Positions 15,121 to 26,310 are shown, counted from the first letter of the stretch. The stretch: DNA of 64,000 bases from DATKSG01 sp035531775 (GCA_035531775.1 DATKSG010000014.1:8951-72950), one strand, 5' to 3'. Numbers and translations: made by a program. Notes: generated by a model not told the origin, from the sequence alone.

Positions 15121-16272
15121 GTGCCGACGATGGAGCGCACCACGTCGTCGGCACCGCCGGACGGGCCCGTCCTCCCCGACTACGGCGGGGCGTGCCTGTC
15201 GTCGCTGGTCCCGGTCCTGCTCCACGGGGGCGGTGCCGCCCCGTCGTGGCTCCCCTCGCCCGTCATCGGCGCCGAGCAGGTCGTCCTGCTGGTGGTGGAC
15301 GGGCTCGGGTGGGAGCAGCTCCAGGAACGTGCCGAGAGCGCTCCCACCTTGCTGTCGGGAGATGGTGGCCCCATCACATCGGTGGTGCCCACGACCACGG
15401 CCACGGCGCTCACCTCCATCACCACAGGCCGCACCCCGTCCGAGCACGGCGTGGTGGGCTACCGCGTGGCCACGCCAGACGGGGCCTCGGGCCCCGACGT
15501 GCTCAACGTCCTGCGCTGGTGCACCGGCGCAGGTGACGCCCGCCTCCGTCTGCCGGCGCCGACGGTGCAGAAGTGCCCTCCCTTCGGGGGACCGGGGGTG
15601 CCCGCTATAACCAGGTCGGAGTTCTCCTCCACCGGCTTCACCGCCGCTCATCTCTCGGGGGCGCACCTGGTGGGATGGCGGGTGCCGTCCACCCTCGTGG
15701 TCGAGGTTGGTCGGATGTTGAACGCAGGGCACCCGCTCATCTACGCCTACTACGACGGCATCGACAAGGTGGCCCACGAGCACGGCCTCGGGCCGCACTA
15801 TCTGGCTGAGTTGGCCGCCGTCGACCGACTGGTCGGCGACCTGCTCGAGGTGCTCCCGCCCGGCGCCGCCCTGGTTGTTACGGCGGACCACGGCCAAGTG
15901 GAAGTGGGCGCCTCGGCCCGGGTGCCCGGCCCCGAGCTGATGGCGGCCACCGAGCTCGTCTCAGGCGAGGGTCGATTCCGGTGGCTGCACGCCCGGCGCG
16001 GCGCCCACGACGACTTGCTCAAGGCGGCCGAGGATGCCCACGGCGACGAGGCGTGGGTGCGGACCAGAGGCCAGATCATCGACGAAGGCTGGTTCGGGGG
16101 CCCCTTAGCCGACGTGGTGGCCGACCGCCTCGGCGACGTGGCTCTGGTGGCCAGGGAGCCGGTCGCCTTCCTCGACCCGGCCGACACCGGCGAGACCCGT
16201 CTGTTCGCCCGGCACGGCTCGTTGACCTCGGCCGAGATGCTCGTGCCGCTGCTCGGGTGGTCGGGCTCGTGA
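15121..16272 (+). CDS. Alkaline phosphatase superfamily nucleotide pyrophosphatase/phosphodiesterase
   Basis: Metal-dependent hydrolase of about 383 residues in the type I phosphodiesterase/nucleotide pyrophosphatase branch. The first metal ligand is in LLVVDGLGWEQL. The Thr nucleophile is in SVVPTTTATALTSITTG, as in nucleotide pyrophosphatases. Then come HGVVGYR, YAYYDGIDKVAHEHG and VVTADHGQVEV, which supply the remaining Asp and His ligands. No signal peptide is visible, so it probably acts in the cytoplasm. The substrate is not known. It is divergent from the Rrf2 gene and upstream of bpa. Confidence 0.85.
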   Translation: MPTMERTTSSAPPDGPVLPDYGGACLSSLVPVLLHGGGAAPSWLPSPVIGAEQVVLLVVDGLGWEQLQERAESAPTLLSGDGGPITSVVPTTTATALTSITTGRTPSEHGVVGYRVATPDGASGPDVLNVLRWCTGAGDARLRLPAPTVQKCPPFGGPGVPAITRSEFSSTGFTAAHLSGAHLVGWRVPSTLVVEVGRMLNAGHPLIYAYYDGIDKVAHEHGLGPHYLAELAAVDRLVGDLLEVLPPGAALVVTADHGQVEVGASARVPGPELMAATELVSGEGRFRWLHARRGAHDDLLKAAEDAHGDEAWVRTRGQIIDEGWFGGPLADVVADRLGDVALVAREPVAFLDPADTGETRLFARHGSLTSAEMLVPLLGWSGS

Positions 16273-16315
16273 CGCCGGGCTTGGCCCGGGGGTGGCGCTT
16301 TGCAAGGATCTCCCC

Positions 16316-16852
16316 ATGAGCGACACCCCGGATGCTGACCACCCCCAGGCGGTCCCGGCGGCCGAGGCGGTGCTGCTAGGCCCCGACGAACACCCCTTCA
16401 GCGCCGCTGAGGAGGGGGCGGCGCCTGAGAACCAGGACGACAAGGGCGAATCGGTCGAACAGCCGGCCAAGGTCATGCGTATCGGGTCCATGGTCAAGCA
16501 GTTGCTCGACGAGGTGCGGGCCGCCCCCCTCGATGACAAGAGCCGCGCTCGGCTCCGAGAGATCTACGAGCAGTCGGTGCGGGAGCTGGCCGCTTCGCTG
16601 AGCCCAGATCTCGCCGCCGAGCTCGACCGAATGGCGCTGCCCTTCGACGACGCCCTTCCCTCTGATGCCGAACTCCGCATCGCCCAGGCCCAGCTGGTGG
16701 GCTGGCTCGAAGGCCTCTTCCACGGGATCCAAGCCACCCTGATGGCCCAGCAGATGGCAGCGCGGGCCCAGCTCGAGGAGATGCGCCAGCGCCAGCTGCC
16801 CCCCGGCCAGCGCGGCGACGGGCCGCCGCCGCGCCAGGGCACCTACCTCTGA
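16316..16852 (+). CDS. bpa: Bacterial proteasome activator Bpa
   Basis: ATP-independent ring-shaped activator that docks on the 20S proteasome and feeds unfolded proteins to it; known from mycobacteria (DUF2587). The 178-residue protein contains the conserved blocks VMRIGSMVKQLLDEVRAAPL, ELDRMALPFDDALPSDAEL and RIAQAQLVGWLEGLFHGIQ, which form the four-helix core. It ends in GTYL, close to the GQYL tail that inserts into the proteasome alpha ring. The N-terminus is acidic and probably disordered. AAGGAT six bases before ATG 16316 could serve as ribosome binding site or -10. Its presence predicts that this genome encodes prcA/prcB and probably Mpa and Pup elsewhere. Confidence 0.94.
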   Translation: MSDTPDADHPQAVPAAEAVLLGPDEHPFSAAEEGAAPENQDDKGESVEQPAKVMRIGSMVKQLLDEVRAAPLDDKSRARLREIYEQSVRELAASLSPDLAAELDRMALPFDDALPSDAELRIAQAQLVGWLEGLFHGIQATLMAQQMAARAQLEEMRQRQLPPGQRGDGPPPRQGTYL

Positions 16853-16892
16853 TGGAGCCCTCGGTGCCGGCGCGCCGCCCCGCTCGGTGCGC

Positions 16893-16953
16893 TATCGTCG
16901 AAATGACACGGCTGTAGTTCTCCACAGGTTGTGAACAGGACCACTGTGGACAG
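16893..16953 (+). promoter_or_regulatory. dnaE promoter region with DnaA-box-like sites
   Basis: TATCGT (16893-16898) is a likely -10. Just downstream are TTCTCCACA (16918-16926), TTGTGAACA (16929-16937) and, on the minus strand, CTGTCCACA (16953-16945). They differ from the DnaA box consensus (TTATCCACA, or TTGTCCACA in actinobacteria) by one, two and one base. All lie between the expected transcription start and the dnaE ATG, so DnaA could act as a roadblock repressor. Binding is not shown. Confidence 0.45.
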
Positions 16954-16984
16954 CCGCCAGGTCCGCCGAGGAGGACGGGGGCCC

Positions 16985-19900
16985 ATGGCCGGGAAAGGAT
17001 CGTTCGCCCATCTCCACACCCATACCGAGTACTCGATGCTCGATGGTGCCGCCCGTATCGGCGAGTTGGTGGAGGCGGCGGCCGCCGACGGGCAACCGGC
17101 CATCGGCATCACCGACCACGGCAACATGTACGGAGTCCTCGACTTCTATGCCCAGTGCCGGGAGCGGGGGCTCAACCCCATCATCGGGACCGAGGCCTAC
17201 ATGGCGGCCGAGTCGCGCCACGAACGGCCGGCCAGACGGGGCCGGGTCGACGACACCGGGGGCGATGTAGAGGGGGGCCAGAAGCTCTACTACCACCTGA
17301 CGCTGCTGGCCGAGACGACAAAGGGCTATGGCAACCTGCTCAAGCTCTCGTCAGAGGCCTACCTGAGCGGATATTTCTACAAGCCGCGCTGCGATTGGGA
17401 GTTGCTCGAACGCCATCACCACGGGCTCATCGCCACCACCGGCTGCCTGGGTGGCGTAGTCCTGCAGGCGCTGCTGGCCGGCGACGAGGAGCGGGCCACG
17501 GCTCTGGCTGCCCGTCTTCAGGACATCTTCGGGCGCGACAGCTTGTTTGTGGAAGTGCAGGACCACGGGCTAGCCGAGCAGCGCCGGACCAATCCGGCCC
17601 TGGTGCGGGTGGCCAAGAGGCTCGGGGCGCCACTGCTGGCCACCAACGACAGCCACTACACCAGGCGTGAGGACGCCGTCGCCCACGACGCCCTGTTGTG
17701 CGTGCAGACCGGCGCCTACATGGACGACCCCAAGCGCTTCAAGTTCGAAGGGGAGGAGCACTACCTCAAGTCGGCGGCCGAGATGCGTGCGCTGTTCGGC
17801 GAGCTGCCCGAAGCCTGTGACAACACGCTGCTGGTGGCCGAGCGGGCGCGGGTGGACATCGAGTTCGGCCTGAACGCGCTCCCCGAGTTCCCCGTGCCCG
17901 AGGAGTTCACTGGCGCCAGCTACGACGCCAGAGCCGATACCTATCTGCGCCATCTCTCGCGGGAAGGCGCTGCCCGCCGCTACGGCTTCTCCCTGCCCGA
18001 GGCGGTGACCGATCGTCTCGAGTACGAACTCGGGGTCATCTCGAAGATGGGCTTCTCGGCGTACTTCCTCGTCGTGTGGGACCTGATTCGCCACGCCCGC
18101 CAGAGTGGCATCCGCGTGGGGCCGGGCCGCGGCTCGGCCGCCGGGTGCTGCGTCGCCTACTGCCTCGACATCGTCGACCTCGATCCCATCCGTTACGACC
18201 TGCTGTTCGAACGGTTCCTAAACCCGGGTCGCAAGCAGATGCCCGACATCGACATGGACTTCGATGAGCGCTATCGCGGCGAGATGATCCGCTACGCCTC
18301 CGAGCGATACGGCACGGACCGGGTGGCCCAGATCGTCACCTTCTCCACCATCAAGGCCCGGGCCGCCGTGCGTGACGCCGCCCGCGTGCTCAGGCTCCCG
18401 TACCAGGTGGGGGACAGGATCGCCAAAGCCATGCCGCCGCTCATCATGGGCCGCGACACACCGCTGCGGGCTTGTCTCGATCGCATCGAAGGCTACGAGG
18501 ACGGCTACGTAAGCGCCCAGGGTCTCAGGGACATGTATGCCACCGACCCCGAGGCGGCCAAGGTCATCGAGGTGGCCAAAGGACTCGAAGGCCTGCGCCG
18601 CCAAGATGGCATCCACGCCGCAGCCGTGGTCATCACCAAGGAGCCGCTGACCGAGTACCTGCCCGTGCAGCGCAAGCCCGAGAGCGGCCAGAACCCGGCC
18701 GAAGCGCCTCTCGTGACCCAGTACGAGATGCACGGTGTGGAAGAGCTGGGTCTGCTCAAGATGGACTTCCTCGGCTTGCGCAACCTGTCGGTCATCGAGC
18801 GCGCCCTGGACCTGGTCGAGCGGTCACAGCGACGGCGACCCGACATCGACGGCATCCCCCTCGACGACCCTTCCACCTTCGAGATGCTGCGCCGCGGCGA
18901 CTCCATCGGGGTCTTCCAACTCGAGGGTGGGCCTATGCGGTCGCTCATGCGGTCCTTGGCTCCCACGTGCTTCGACGACGTCGCCGCCCTGGTTGCGCTG
19001 TACCGGCCGGGCCCGATGGCGGCGAACATGCACAGGGACTATGCCGATCGCAAGAACGGGCGGCAGGCGGTGTCGTACCTGCATCCGGACCTGGAGCCCA
19101 TCTTGGCCGAGACCTACGGCCTCATGATCTACCAGGAATCGCTCATGCGAGTGGCCCAGAAGTTCGCCGGCTACAGCCTCGAGGAGGCCGACAACCTTCG
19201 GAAGGCGTGCGGGAAGAAGATCCGCAAGCTGATCCAGGCCGAGCGTGAGAAATTCATAGCCGGTTGCGTGTCGGAGGGTTACGGGGAGGCACTCGGCACC
19301 AAGCTCTTCGACATCATCGAGCCCTTCGCCGACTACGCCTTCAACAAGTCCCATTCTTACGGTTACGGCTTCGTGGCATACCAGACGGCGTGGCTGAAGG
19401 CCCACCATCCCATCGAATACCTGGCCGCCCTGCTCACTTCGGTGAAGGATGACAAAGACAAGACCGCCGTTTATCTGGGCGAGTGCCGGACGCTCGGCAT
19501 CGAGGTGCTCGTCCCCGATGTGAATACGTCGTGGGGCGAGTTCGCTCCTCTGGTGGGCGAGGACGGCAGCCAGCGGATCGTCTTCGGATTGGCCGCCGTG
19601 CGCAACGTGGGGGAGAGCTTGGTGGAGCGCATCGTGGCCGAGCGCGAGCGGGGCGGGCCGTTCGCCGACTTCTACGACTTCTGTCGCCGCGTGGACCCCG
19701 TGGTGTTGAACAAGCGCACGGTCGAGTCGCTGGTGAAGGCCGGGGCATTCGACTCCATGGGGCATCCTCGCCAGGGTCTGTGCCTCGTGTTCGAGCAGAT
19801 CGTCGACCGGACCCTGGAGCGGCGCCGCGAGGAGGACGCCGGCATCTCCACGCTGTTCGCCGCCATCGAGGAGCCTGCCACCGACGGCGGAGCACCGGCC

Positions 19901-20581
19901 GGCTTCGCCGAGGCGCGACTGGCGATCCCCGACACCGAGTTCCCGAAGACCCCGCGCCTCGCCTTCGAGAAGGAGATGCTCGGCCTCTACGTAAGTGATC
20001 ACCCCCTTCGGGGCTTTGAGTCGGCTCTCAGCCGCTTGACCGACTGTTCGGTGGCCGAGGTGAAGGAGCTCGACGAATCGCCTGACGTCGGCTTCGGGCG
20101 CGACGGTCAGGTCCGCACCGTGGGTGGAGTGGTGACGGCGCTGACGCGCCGCTACACGAAACGGGGCGAGCTCATGGCCACCTTCGTGCTGGAGGACCTG
20201 CGGGCCTCGATCGAGGTCTTCGTCTTCCCGAAGACCATGGCCGAGATCGGACCCCTGCTGGCCGACGACGCCGTGGTGGTTCTCCGGGCCCGCATCGACA
20301 CCCGCGACGACCAGGTCAAGCTGGTGTGCATGGAACTGTCGAGGCCCGAGCTCCACGCCGACACCGGGGGGCCGCTGCGGGTCCAGCTGCCGCTCGGACT
20401 TACCGACGCCGTGCTCGAGCGCTTGAAGGAAGTCCTGGCCGAGCACCCCGGCGACGAGCCCGTGCACGTGCAGGTCGGCCAGACGACGCTGCGCCTACCG
20501 GCTGAGTTCAACGTGGACAGCCGCCGGGGGCTGGTGGGCGAGCTGCGAGTTCTGCTCGGGCCCTACGCCATTGTGGCCTGA
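16985..20581 (+). CDS. dnaE: DNA polymerase III alpha subunit DnaE
   Basis: Replicative polymerase catalytic subunit, 1198 residues, the normal DnaE1 length. The N-terminal PHP domain is intact (FAHLHTHTEYSMLDGA, GITDHGNMYG), as in actinobacterial DnaE1 where it provides 3'-5' proofreading. Palm motifs follow: GPGRGSAAGCCVAYCLDIV and the catalytic aspartates in PDIDMDFDE at about 419-427. The fingers, helix-hairpin-helix and beta-binding regions come next. An OB domain lies at about 1035-1110 (VRTVGGVVTALTRRYTKRG). GAGGAGG at 16969-16975 supports ATG 16985. In-frame GTG 16931 is unlikely because DnaA-like boxes occupy that segment. Confidence 0.98.
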   Translation: MAGKGSFAHLHTHTEYSMLDGAARIGELVEAAAADGQPAIGITDHGNMYGVLDFYAQCRERGLNPIIGTEAYMAAESRHERPARRGRVDDTGGDVEGGQKLYYHLTLLAETTKGYGNLLKLSSEAYLSGYFYKPRCDWELLERHHHGLIATTGCLGGVVLQALLAGDEERATALAARLQDIFGRDSLFVEVQDHGLAEQRRTNPALVRVAKRLGAPLLATNDSHYTRREDAVAHDALLCVQTGAYMDDPKRFKFEGEEHYLKSAAEMRALFGELPEACDNTLLVAERARVDIEFGLNALPEFPVPEEFTGASYDARADTYLRHLSREGAARRYGFSLPEAVTDRLEYELGVISKMGFSAYFLVVWDLIRHARQSGIRVGPGRGSAAGCCVAYCLDIVDLDPIRYDLLFERFLNPGRKQMPDIDMDFDERYRGEMIRYASERYGTDRVAQIVTFSTIKARAAVRDAARVLRLPYQVGDRIAKAMPPLIMGRDTPLRACLDRIEGYEDGYVSAQGLRDMYATDPEAAKVIEVAKGLEGLRRQDGIHAAAVVITKEPLTEYLPVQRKPESGQNPAEAPLVTQYEMHGVEELGLLKMDFLGLRNLSVIERALDLVERSQRRRPDIDGIPLDDPSTFEMLRRGDSIGVFQLEGGPMRSLMRSLAPTCFDDVAALVALYRPGPMAANMHRDYADRKNGRQAVSYLHPDLEPILAETYGLMIYQESLMRVAQKFAGYSLEEADNLRKACGKKIRKLIQAEREKFIAGCVSEGYGEALGTKLFDIIEPFADYAFNKSHSYGYGFVAYQTAWLKAHHPIEYLAALLTSVKDDKDKTAVYLGECRTLGIEVLVPDVNTSWGEFAPLVGEDGSQRIVFGLAAVRNVGESLVERIVAERERGGPFADFYDFCRRVDPVVLNKRTVESLVKAGAFDSMGHPRQGLCLVFEQIVDRTLERRREEDAGISTLFAAIEEPATDGGAPAGFAEARLAIPDTEFPKTPRLAFEKEMLGLYVSDHPLRGFESALSRLTDCSVAEVKELDESPDVGFGRDGQVRTVGGVVTALTRRYTKRGELMATFVLEDLRASIEVFVFPKTMAEIGPLLADDAVVVLRARIDTRDDQVKLVCMELSRPELHADTGGPLRVQLPLGLTDAVLERLKEVLAEHPGDEPVHVQVGQTTLRLPAEFNVDSRRGLVGELRVLLGPYAIVA

Positions 20582-20593
20582 CCGACGCCACGG

Positions 20594-20621
20594 GGGGGGC
20601 CAAAGCCCTGCTCGGCCCCCC
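20594..20621 (+). terminator. Possible hairpin after dnaE
   Basis: GGGGGGCC (20594-20601) and GGCCCCCC (20614-20621) can pair around a 12-base loop, 13 bases after the dnaE stop. There is no following T-run, so it would be a weak or factor-dependent terminator. Confidence 0.35.
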
Positions 20622-20684
20622 GGCCGGGGGGTGGCCCTGGACCGGCTTCCAGGCTCGGATGGGGAACCTCGCCACGGGCCGCAG

Positions 20685-20690
20685 TATCCT
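20685..20690 (+). promoter_or_regulatory. Candidate -10 element before the 20728 gene
   Basis: TATCCT lies about 38 bases before the ATG, with a GGGAGG ribosome binding site in between. No -35 box is clear. Confidence 0.3.
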
Positions 20691-20727
20691 GGTGGGAACG
20701 CCGCGGCGCCGGGAGGTCGAGCAATCC

Positions 20728-21417
20728 ATGTCGTTTGAGGTCGGGACCAAGGACTGCACATCGCTTAGCGACGCTGAGTTGGCCGAAATGGCCGACCTTT
20801 GCGTCGACCGTGAACCCCAATTCGACATCGGGTTCTTGTCCAAGCAGTGCGAGGAGTGGGTCCTCGTCACCTTGGCCCGGGAGGGGAACAAGCTGCGGGG
20901 TTACTCGTTTTGCACCCTCGAGCGCATCGGCGGGACCCCCTCGCTGCTGATCGGCCTGGCCACGGTGGACCGGACAGTCAAGGCCGACCAGTCCCTGCGG
21001 TTGCTGCTCGCCGACCAGTACCGCCGGGCTTTGCTGGCTTTCCCCGACGAAGATGTCCTGGTGGGGACCCGCCTGGCCTGCCCCGAGGCATACCAGGCCT
21101 TCGGTGGCCTGATCGACGTGGTGCCGCGTCCCGACCACAAGGCCAGTGGGGAAGAGCGCGCCTGGGGTCGCCGCCTGGCCAAGCGCTTCGGCGCAGAGGG
21201 CCGCATCGACGATCGAACCTTCGTGCTGTCGGGGGAAGGCTGCCCGGCCGGAGCTCTCGACTTCGGTGGTCCCAAGGTGAAGGCCCCCGACGAGGGGGTC
21301 CTGCCCCTGTTCAAGGGCGTGAAGTCAGCCCGCGGCGACCGCCTGGTGGCCTTCGGGTGGGCCATGGCCGAAGACCTGGCCTCGGGCACGCTCACCTCGG
21401 GGCGCCCGAGCCGCTGA
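20728..21417 (+). CDS. Conserved hypothetical protein, possible GNAT-like fold
   Basis: Not a family I recognise. The 229-residue soluble protein lacks signal or membrane segments. Its first half has an alternating helix/strand pattern with a helix-rich N-terminus, then strands such as WVLVTLAREGNKLRGYSF and SLLIGLATVDR. This loosely recalls N-acetyltransferases, but no acetyl-CoA loop (Q/R-x-x-G-x-G/A) can be seen. The C-terminal part ends in a Leu-rich helix. GGGAGG at 20711-20716 supports ATG 20728. It stands alone after dnaE and faces a converging gene 25 bases away. Confidence 0.6.
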   Translation: MSFEVGTKDCTSLSDAELAEMADLCVDREPQFDIGFLSKQCEEWVLVTLAREGNKLRGYSFCTLERIGGTPSLLIGLATVDRTVKADQSLRLLLADQYRRALLAFPDEDVLVGTRLACPEAYQAFGGLIDVVPRPDHKASGEERAWGRRLAKRFGAEGRIDDRTFVLSGEGCPAGALDFGGPKVKAPDEGVLPLFKGVKSARGDRLVAFGWAMAEDLASGTLTSGRPSR

Positions 21418-21442
21418 GCACGCAGTCGCCGGCGCCGGGCCC

Positions 21443-22158
21443 TCAGGGCCGCGGCAGCACGGCGGCCACCGTCTTGTAACAGTGCCCATCGCGTGGCCGG
21501 CTCAGGCTCACCACCAGGAAGTGGGGTCGGAAGCCCAGCGCTCCGGCCAGGTCCTTGCCCGACAACCGGTCGCGACGCGACGCCCAGAGAGCGCCGATAG
21601 CCCGGCGGTCCTCCACCGGGAGCCAGTTGTCGCTGCGTGGCCATCCGAAGCGGGCCCAAACCGAGTCGTCAGCCTGCCGGCGGAACAGCAGCGGCCCACG
21701 GCTGGGCACGACGACGGCCACCGAAGGATGCATGCCGTGGAACTCCCAATAGGGAGCGGCGGTGCCGTGGAAGCCGAGCAGATGAGGTTCCGGGGGCGCC
21801 ACCAGTTGCTTGAGGGCCCGACGGGCCCGGCGTCCCCGCAGGGCCCCCACCCGGGTGGGCTCGCCCTCGACGGTTAGGGCTTCGGGATGGGCCAGGTCGT
21901 CACGCTGCGGGTCGGCGGCCCACATGGCATCGACCACGTCGAAGGGAGCCAGGTCGGGCTCTCGATCGTGGCCCCAGTCCACCCGGAGGCGGACGATGGC
22001 TCCGTTGCCGAGGTCCACCGCCGTGGTGTCCTCGCTGCTGCAGGCCAGGACCATGCACCGATGCGTCCCGCGTTCCTGCGGAGACAGACGTTGACCACGG
22101 AGGCCTCCCCGACGGCCTCGGCGTCCTGGCGCCCGGGTCGCCTCGAGGTTGCCCTTGG

Positions 22159-22162
<4 letters not shown>
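21443..22162 (-). CDS. Hypothetical protein downstream of the DUF255 gene
   Basis: Unknown function. The start ATG (22162) overlaps the stop of the DUF255 gene in ATGA, so the two are co-translated. The 239-residue protein begins with a strongly basic, Arg/Gly-rich stretch (about 10-35). It continues as a soluble domain with Trp- and Asp-rich blocks (RVDWGHDREPDLAPFD, FHGMHPSVAVVV, ARFGWPRSDNWLP). Two cysteines, in CMVLACSS, sit five residues apart. The basic N-terminus suggests nucleic acid contact, but this is a guess. Confidence 0.6.
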
Positions 22163-24189
<2,027 letters not shown>

Positions 24190-24196
24190 GCAGGGG

Positions 24197-24237
24197 ATGC
24201 TATGGCGCCCCCGGGGTCACCGGTGGCGCCATAGGGT
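24197..24237. promoter_or_regulatory. Shared divergent promoter with palindrome
   Basis: The minus-strand -10 (TAGCAT, plus-strand 24197-24202) lies 7 bases before the DUF255 GTG. The plus-strand -10 (TAGGGT, 24232-24237) lies 8 bases before the SDR ATG. A perfect inverted repeat, TATGGCGCC (24201-24209) and GGCGCCATA (24225-24233) with a 15-base spacer, overlaps both -10 elements. One bound dimer could therefore control both genes. Confidence 0.5.
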
Positions 24238-24245
24238 GTGGCGCC

Positions 24246-25010
24246 ATGGAGCTGCGCATCGACGGCAGGGTGGCGCTGGTCACAGGCGGTTCGCGCGGCA
24301 TCGGCCGCGCCATCGCCACCCGCCTGGCCGGTGCCGGTGCCCGCGTCATGATCACGGCCCGAAAAGAAGATGCCCTGCGACAGACGGCCGGGGAGCTCGC
24401 CGCCGGTGGCGCCGAGGTGGAGTGGTATGCCGGCAACGCCGGCGAGCCCGACACCGCCGCCCGCTGTGTGGACACGACCGTGGAGCGCTTCGGTGGCCTC
24501 GACATCCTGGTCAACAACGCGGCGACCAATCCCTACTTCGGAAAGCTCGTGGACTTGGACGAGGCCCGTGCCGCCAAGACCCTGGCCGTCAACCAACAGG
24601 CGGTGCTCACATGGACCAGCTACGCGTACAAGGCGGCCATGGCCGAGGGCGGCGGCAGCGTGATCAACATCTCCTCCATCGGCGGACTGTCGGTGGAACC
24701 GGGGATCGGCTGGTACAACGTGACCAAGGCCGCCGTGCTGCATTTGACGCGGCAGCTGGCCTTTGAGCTGGGACCAGCCGTGCGGGTCAACGCCCTGGCC
24801 CCAGGCCTGGTGAAGACCGATTTCGCCAAGGCGTTGTGGGAGAAGGGCGGTGATGCGGTGGCGTCGCGCCTGCCCCTGCGCCGCATCGGGGAGCCTGACG
24901 ACGTGGCCCGGGTGGCGTTGTTCCTGGCCTCCGACGCCGCCTCCTGGATGACGGGCTCGGTCCTGGTGGTGGACGGCGGGGCCATGGCCATGCCGTCGGG
25001 GGGGGTCTAG
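24246..25010 (+). CDS. Short-chain dehydrogenase/reductase
   Basis: Classical SDR of 254 residues using NAD(H) or NADP(H). The cofactor loop is TGGSRGIG near residue 12. The NAA-type motif appears as NNAATNPYFG. The catalytic residues lie in NISSIGGLSVEPG (Ser) and YNVTKAA (Tyr/Lys), and the C-terminal block is GSVLVVDGG. An Arg at position 40 (MITARKEDAL) suggests NADP preference. It resembles FabG-type and 3-hydroxyacyl-CoA-type enzymes, but the substrate cannot be set. Its stop touches the tyrS GTG, so they form one unit. Confidence 0.9.
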   Translation: MELRIDGRVALVTGGSRGIGRAIATRLAGAGARVMITARKEDALRQTAGELAAGGAEVEWYAGNAGEPDTAARCVDTTVERFGGLDILVNNAATNPYFGKLVDLDEARAAKTLAVNQQAVLTWTSYAYKAAMAEGGGSVINISSIGGLSVEPGIGWYNVTKAAVLHLTRQLAFELGPAVRVNALAPGLVKTDFAKALWEKGGDAVASRLPLRRIGEPDDVARVALFLASDAASWMTGSVLVVDGGAMAMPSGGV

Positions 25011-26282
25011 GTGGGCTCGCTCGTCTCCGACCTGGAGTTCCGTGGCCTGTGGCACCAGGCGGCGGGCGCCTCGCTTGCCCAGCGCCTCGAGTCCGAACGG
25101 CTCACTGCCTACATCGGGTTCGACCCCACGGCCGACAGTCTGCACGTCGGCAACCTGCTGCAGCTGTGCATGCTGCGGCGACTGCAACAAGCCGGGCATC
25201 GCCCGATCGCCGTGGCCGGTGGAGTGACCGGCATGATCGGGGACCCAGGGGGCAAGAGCGAGGAGCGCTCGTTGCTCTCCGACGAGCGACTGAAGGCCAA
25301 CCTCCAGGGAATCCGACCCCAGATCGAGCGCTTCGTCGACCTCGGCGGTGGCGGCGGCCTCCTGCTCGACAATGCCCAGTGGCTGCGCGGCCTGACGTTG
25401 GTCGACTTCCTCCGGGACATCGGCAAGCATCTGGCCGTGAACGAGATGATCCGCAAGGACTCGGTGAGCGCCAGGCTCGAGCGAGCCGAGCAGGGCATCT
25501 CGTACACCGAGTTCAGCTACATGCTGCTGCAGGCCTATGACTTCCTTCACCTCTTCGACCATCACGATTGCCGACTCCAGCTCGGCGGCAGTGACCAGTT
25601 CGGCAACATCACCGTGGGCATCGAGTTGGTGCGCAAGATGCGCCAGGTCGAGGTCTACGGGCTCACCTCACCGCTCGTGCTCAAGGCCGACGGCTCCAAG
25701 TTCGGCAAGACGGAGTCGGGGACGGTTTGGCTCGACCCCCGTCGCACCAGCCCCTACGCGCTGTACCAGTTCTTCCTCCGCACCGAAGACGACCTGGTGG
25801 GACGCTATCTCCGGTTCTTCTCCTTCCTCGAGCACGACGAGCTGCTGGCACTGGAGCAGGTCACCGCTGCCCATCCCGAGCGACGCCAGGCTCAGAGGGT
25901 CCTGGCCCGAGAGCTGTGCGCGTTGGTGCACGGGGCGGACGATGCGGCCCGGGCCGAGCACGCTTCGGAGGCGCTGTACTCAGAGGCCATCGCCTCGCTC
26001 GACGAGAGCACCCTCCTAGAGGTCTGCGCCGAAGCCCCCACCAGCACCTGGCCACGAACCGGATTGGACGAAGGGGTGGCCTTGGTAGACCTTCTGGCCT
26101 CGAGCGGGCTGAGCGGGTCCAAGAGCCAAGCTCGTAGTGCGGTCACGCAGGGGGGTGTCTACGTCAACAACCAACGGGTGACCGGTCTCGACGCCCACCT
26201 CGGGCGCGACGACCTGCTCTTCGATCGCTACGTGGTGCTGCGCCGAGGGCGTCGGGAGTACCATCTCGTTCGGTTCGAGTAG
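25011..26282 (+). CDS. tyrS: Tyrosyl-tRNA synthetase
   Basis: Class I synthetase charging tRNA-Tyr; 423 residues, a normal bacterial length. Motifs include YIGFDPTADSLHVGNLLQL (HIGH equivalent HVGN), GMIGDPGGKSEER, the tyrosine pocket around YMLLQAYDF and LGGSDQFGNI, and the KMSKS equivalent KFGKTES. A C-terminal S4 RNA-binding domain (about 360-420) recognises the long variable arm. GTG 25011 directly follows the SDR stop; no separate promoter or T-box is visible. It is followed by a chain of four overlapping small genes. Confidence 0.97.
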   Translation: MGSLVSDLEFRGLWHQAAGASLAQRLESERLTAYIGFDPTADSLHVGNLLQLCMLRRLQQAGHRPIAVAGGVTGMIGDPGGKSEERSLLSDERLKANLQGIRPQIERFVDLGGGGGLLLDNAQWLRGLTLVDFLRDIGKHLAVNEMIRKDSVSARLERAEQGISYTEFSYMLLQAYDFLHLFDHHDCRLQLGGSDQFGNITVGIELVRKMRQVEVYGLTSPLVLKADGSKFGKTESGTVWLDPRRTSPYALYQFFLRTEDDLVGRYLRFFSFLEHDELLALEQVTAAHPERRQAQRVLARELCALVHGADDAARAEHASEALYSEAIASLDESTLLEVCAEAPTSTWPRTGLDEGVALVDLLASSGLSGSKSQARSAVTQGGVYVNNQRVTGLDAHLGRDDLLFDRYVVLRRGRREYHLVRFE

Positions 26283-26310
26283 CAGCGGTGGCTCGACGAG
26301 GAGGATGGCG

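Noticed and set aside
21438..21450. GGCCCT/AGGGCC palindrome between converging genes as a terminator
   Set aside because: A single-base centre cannot form a normal hairpin loop, and no T-run follows.
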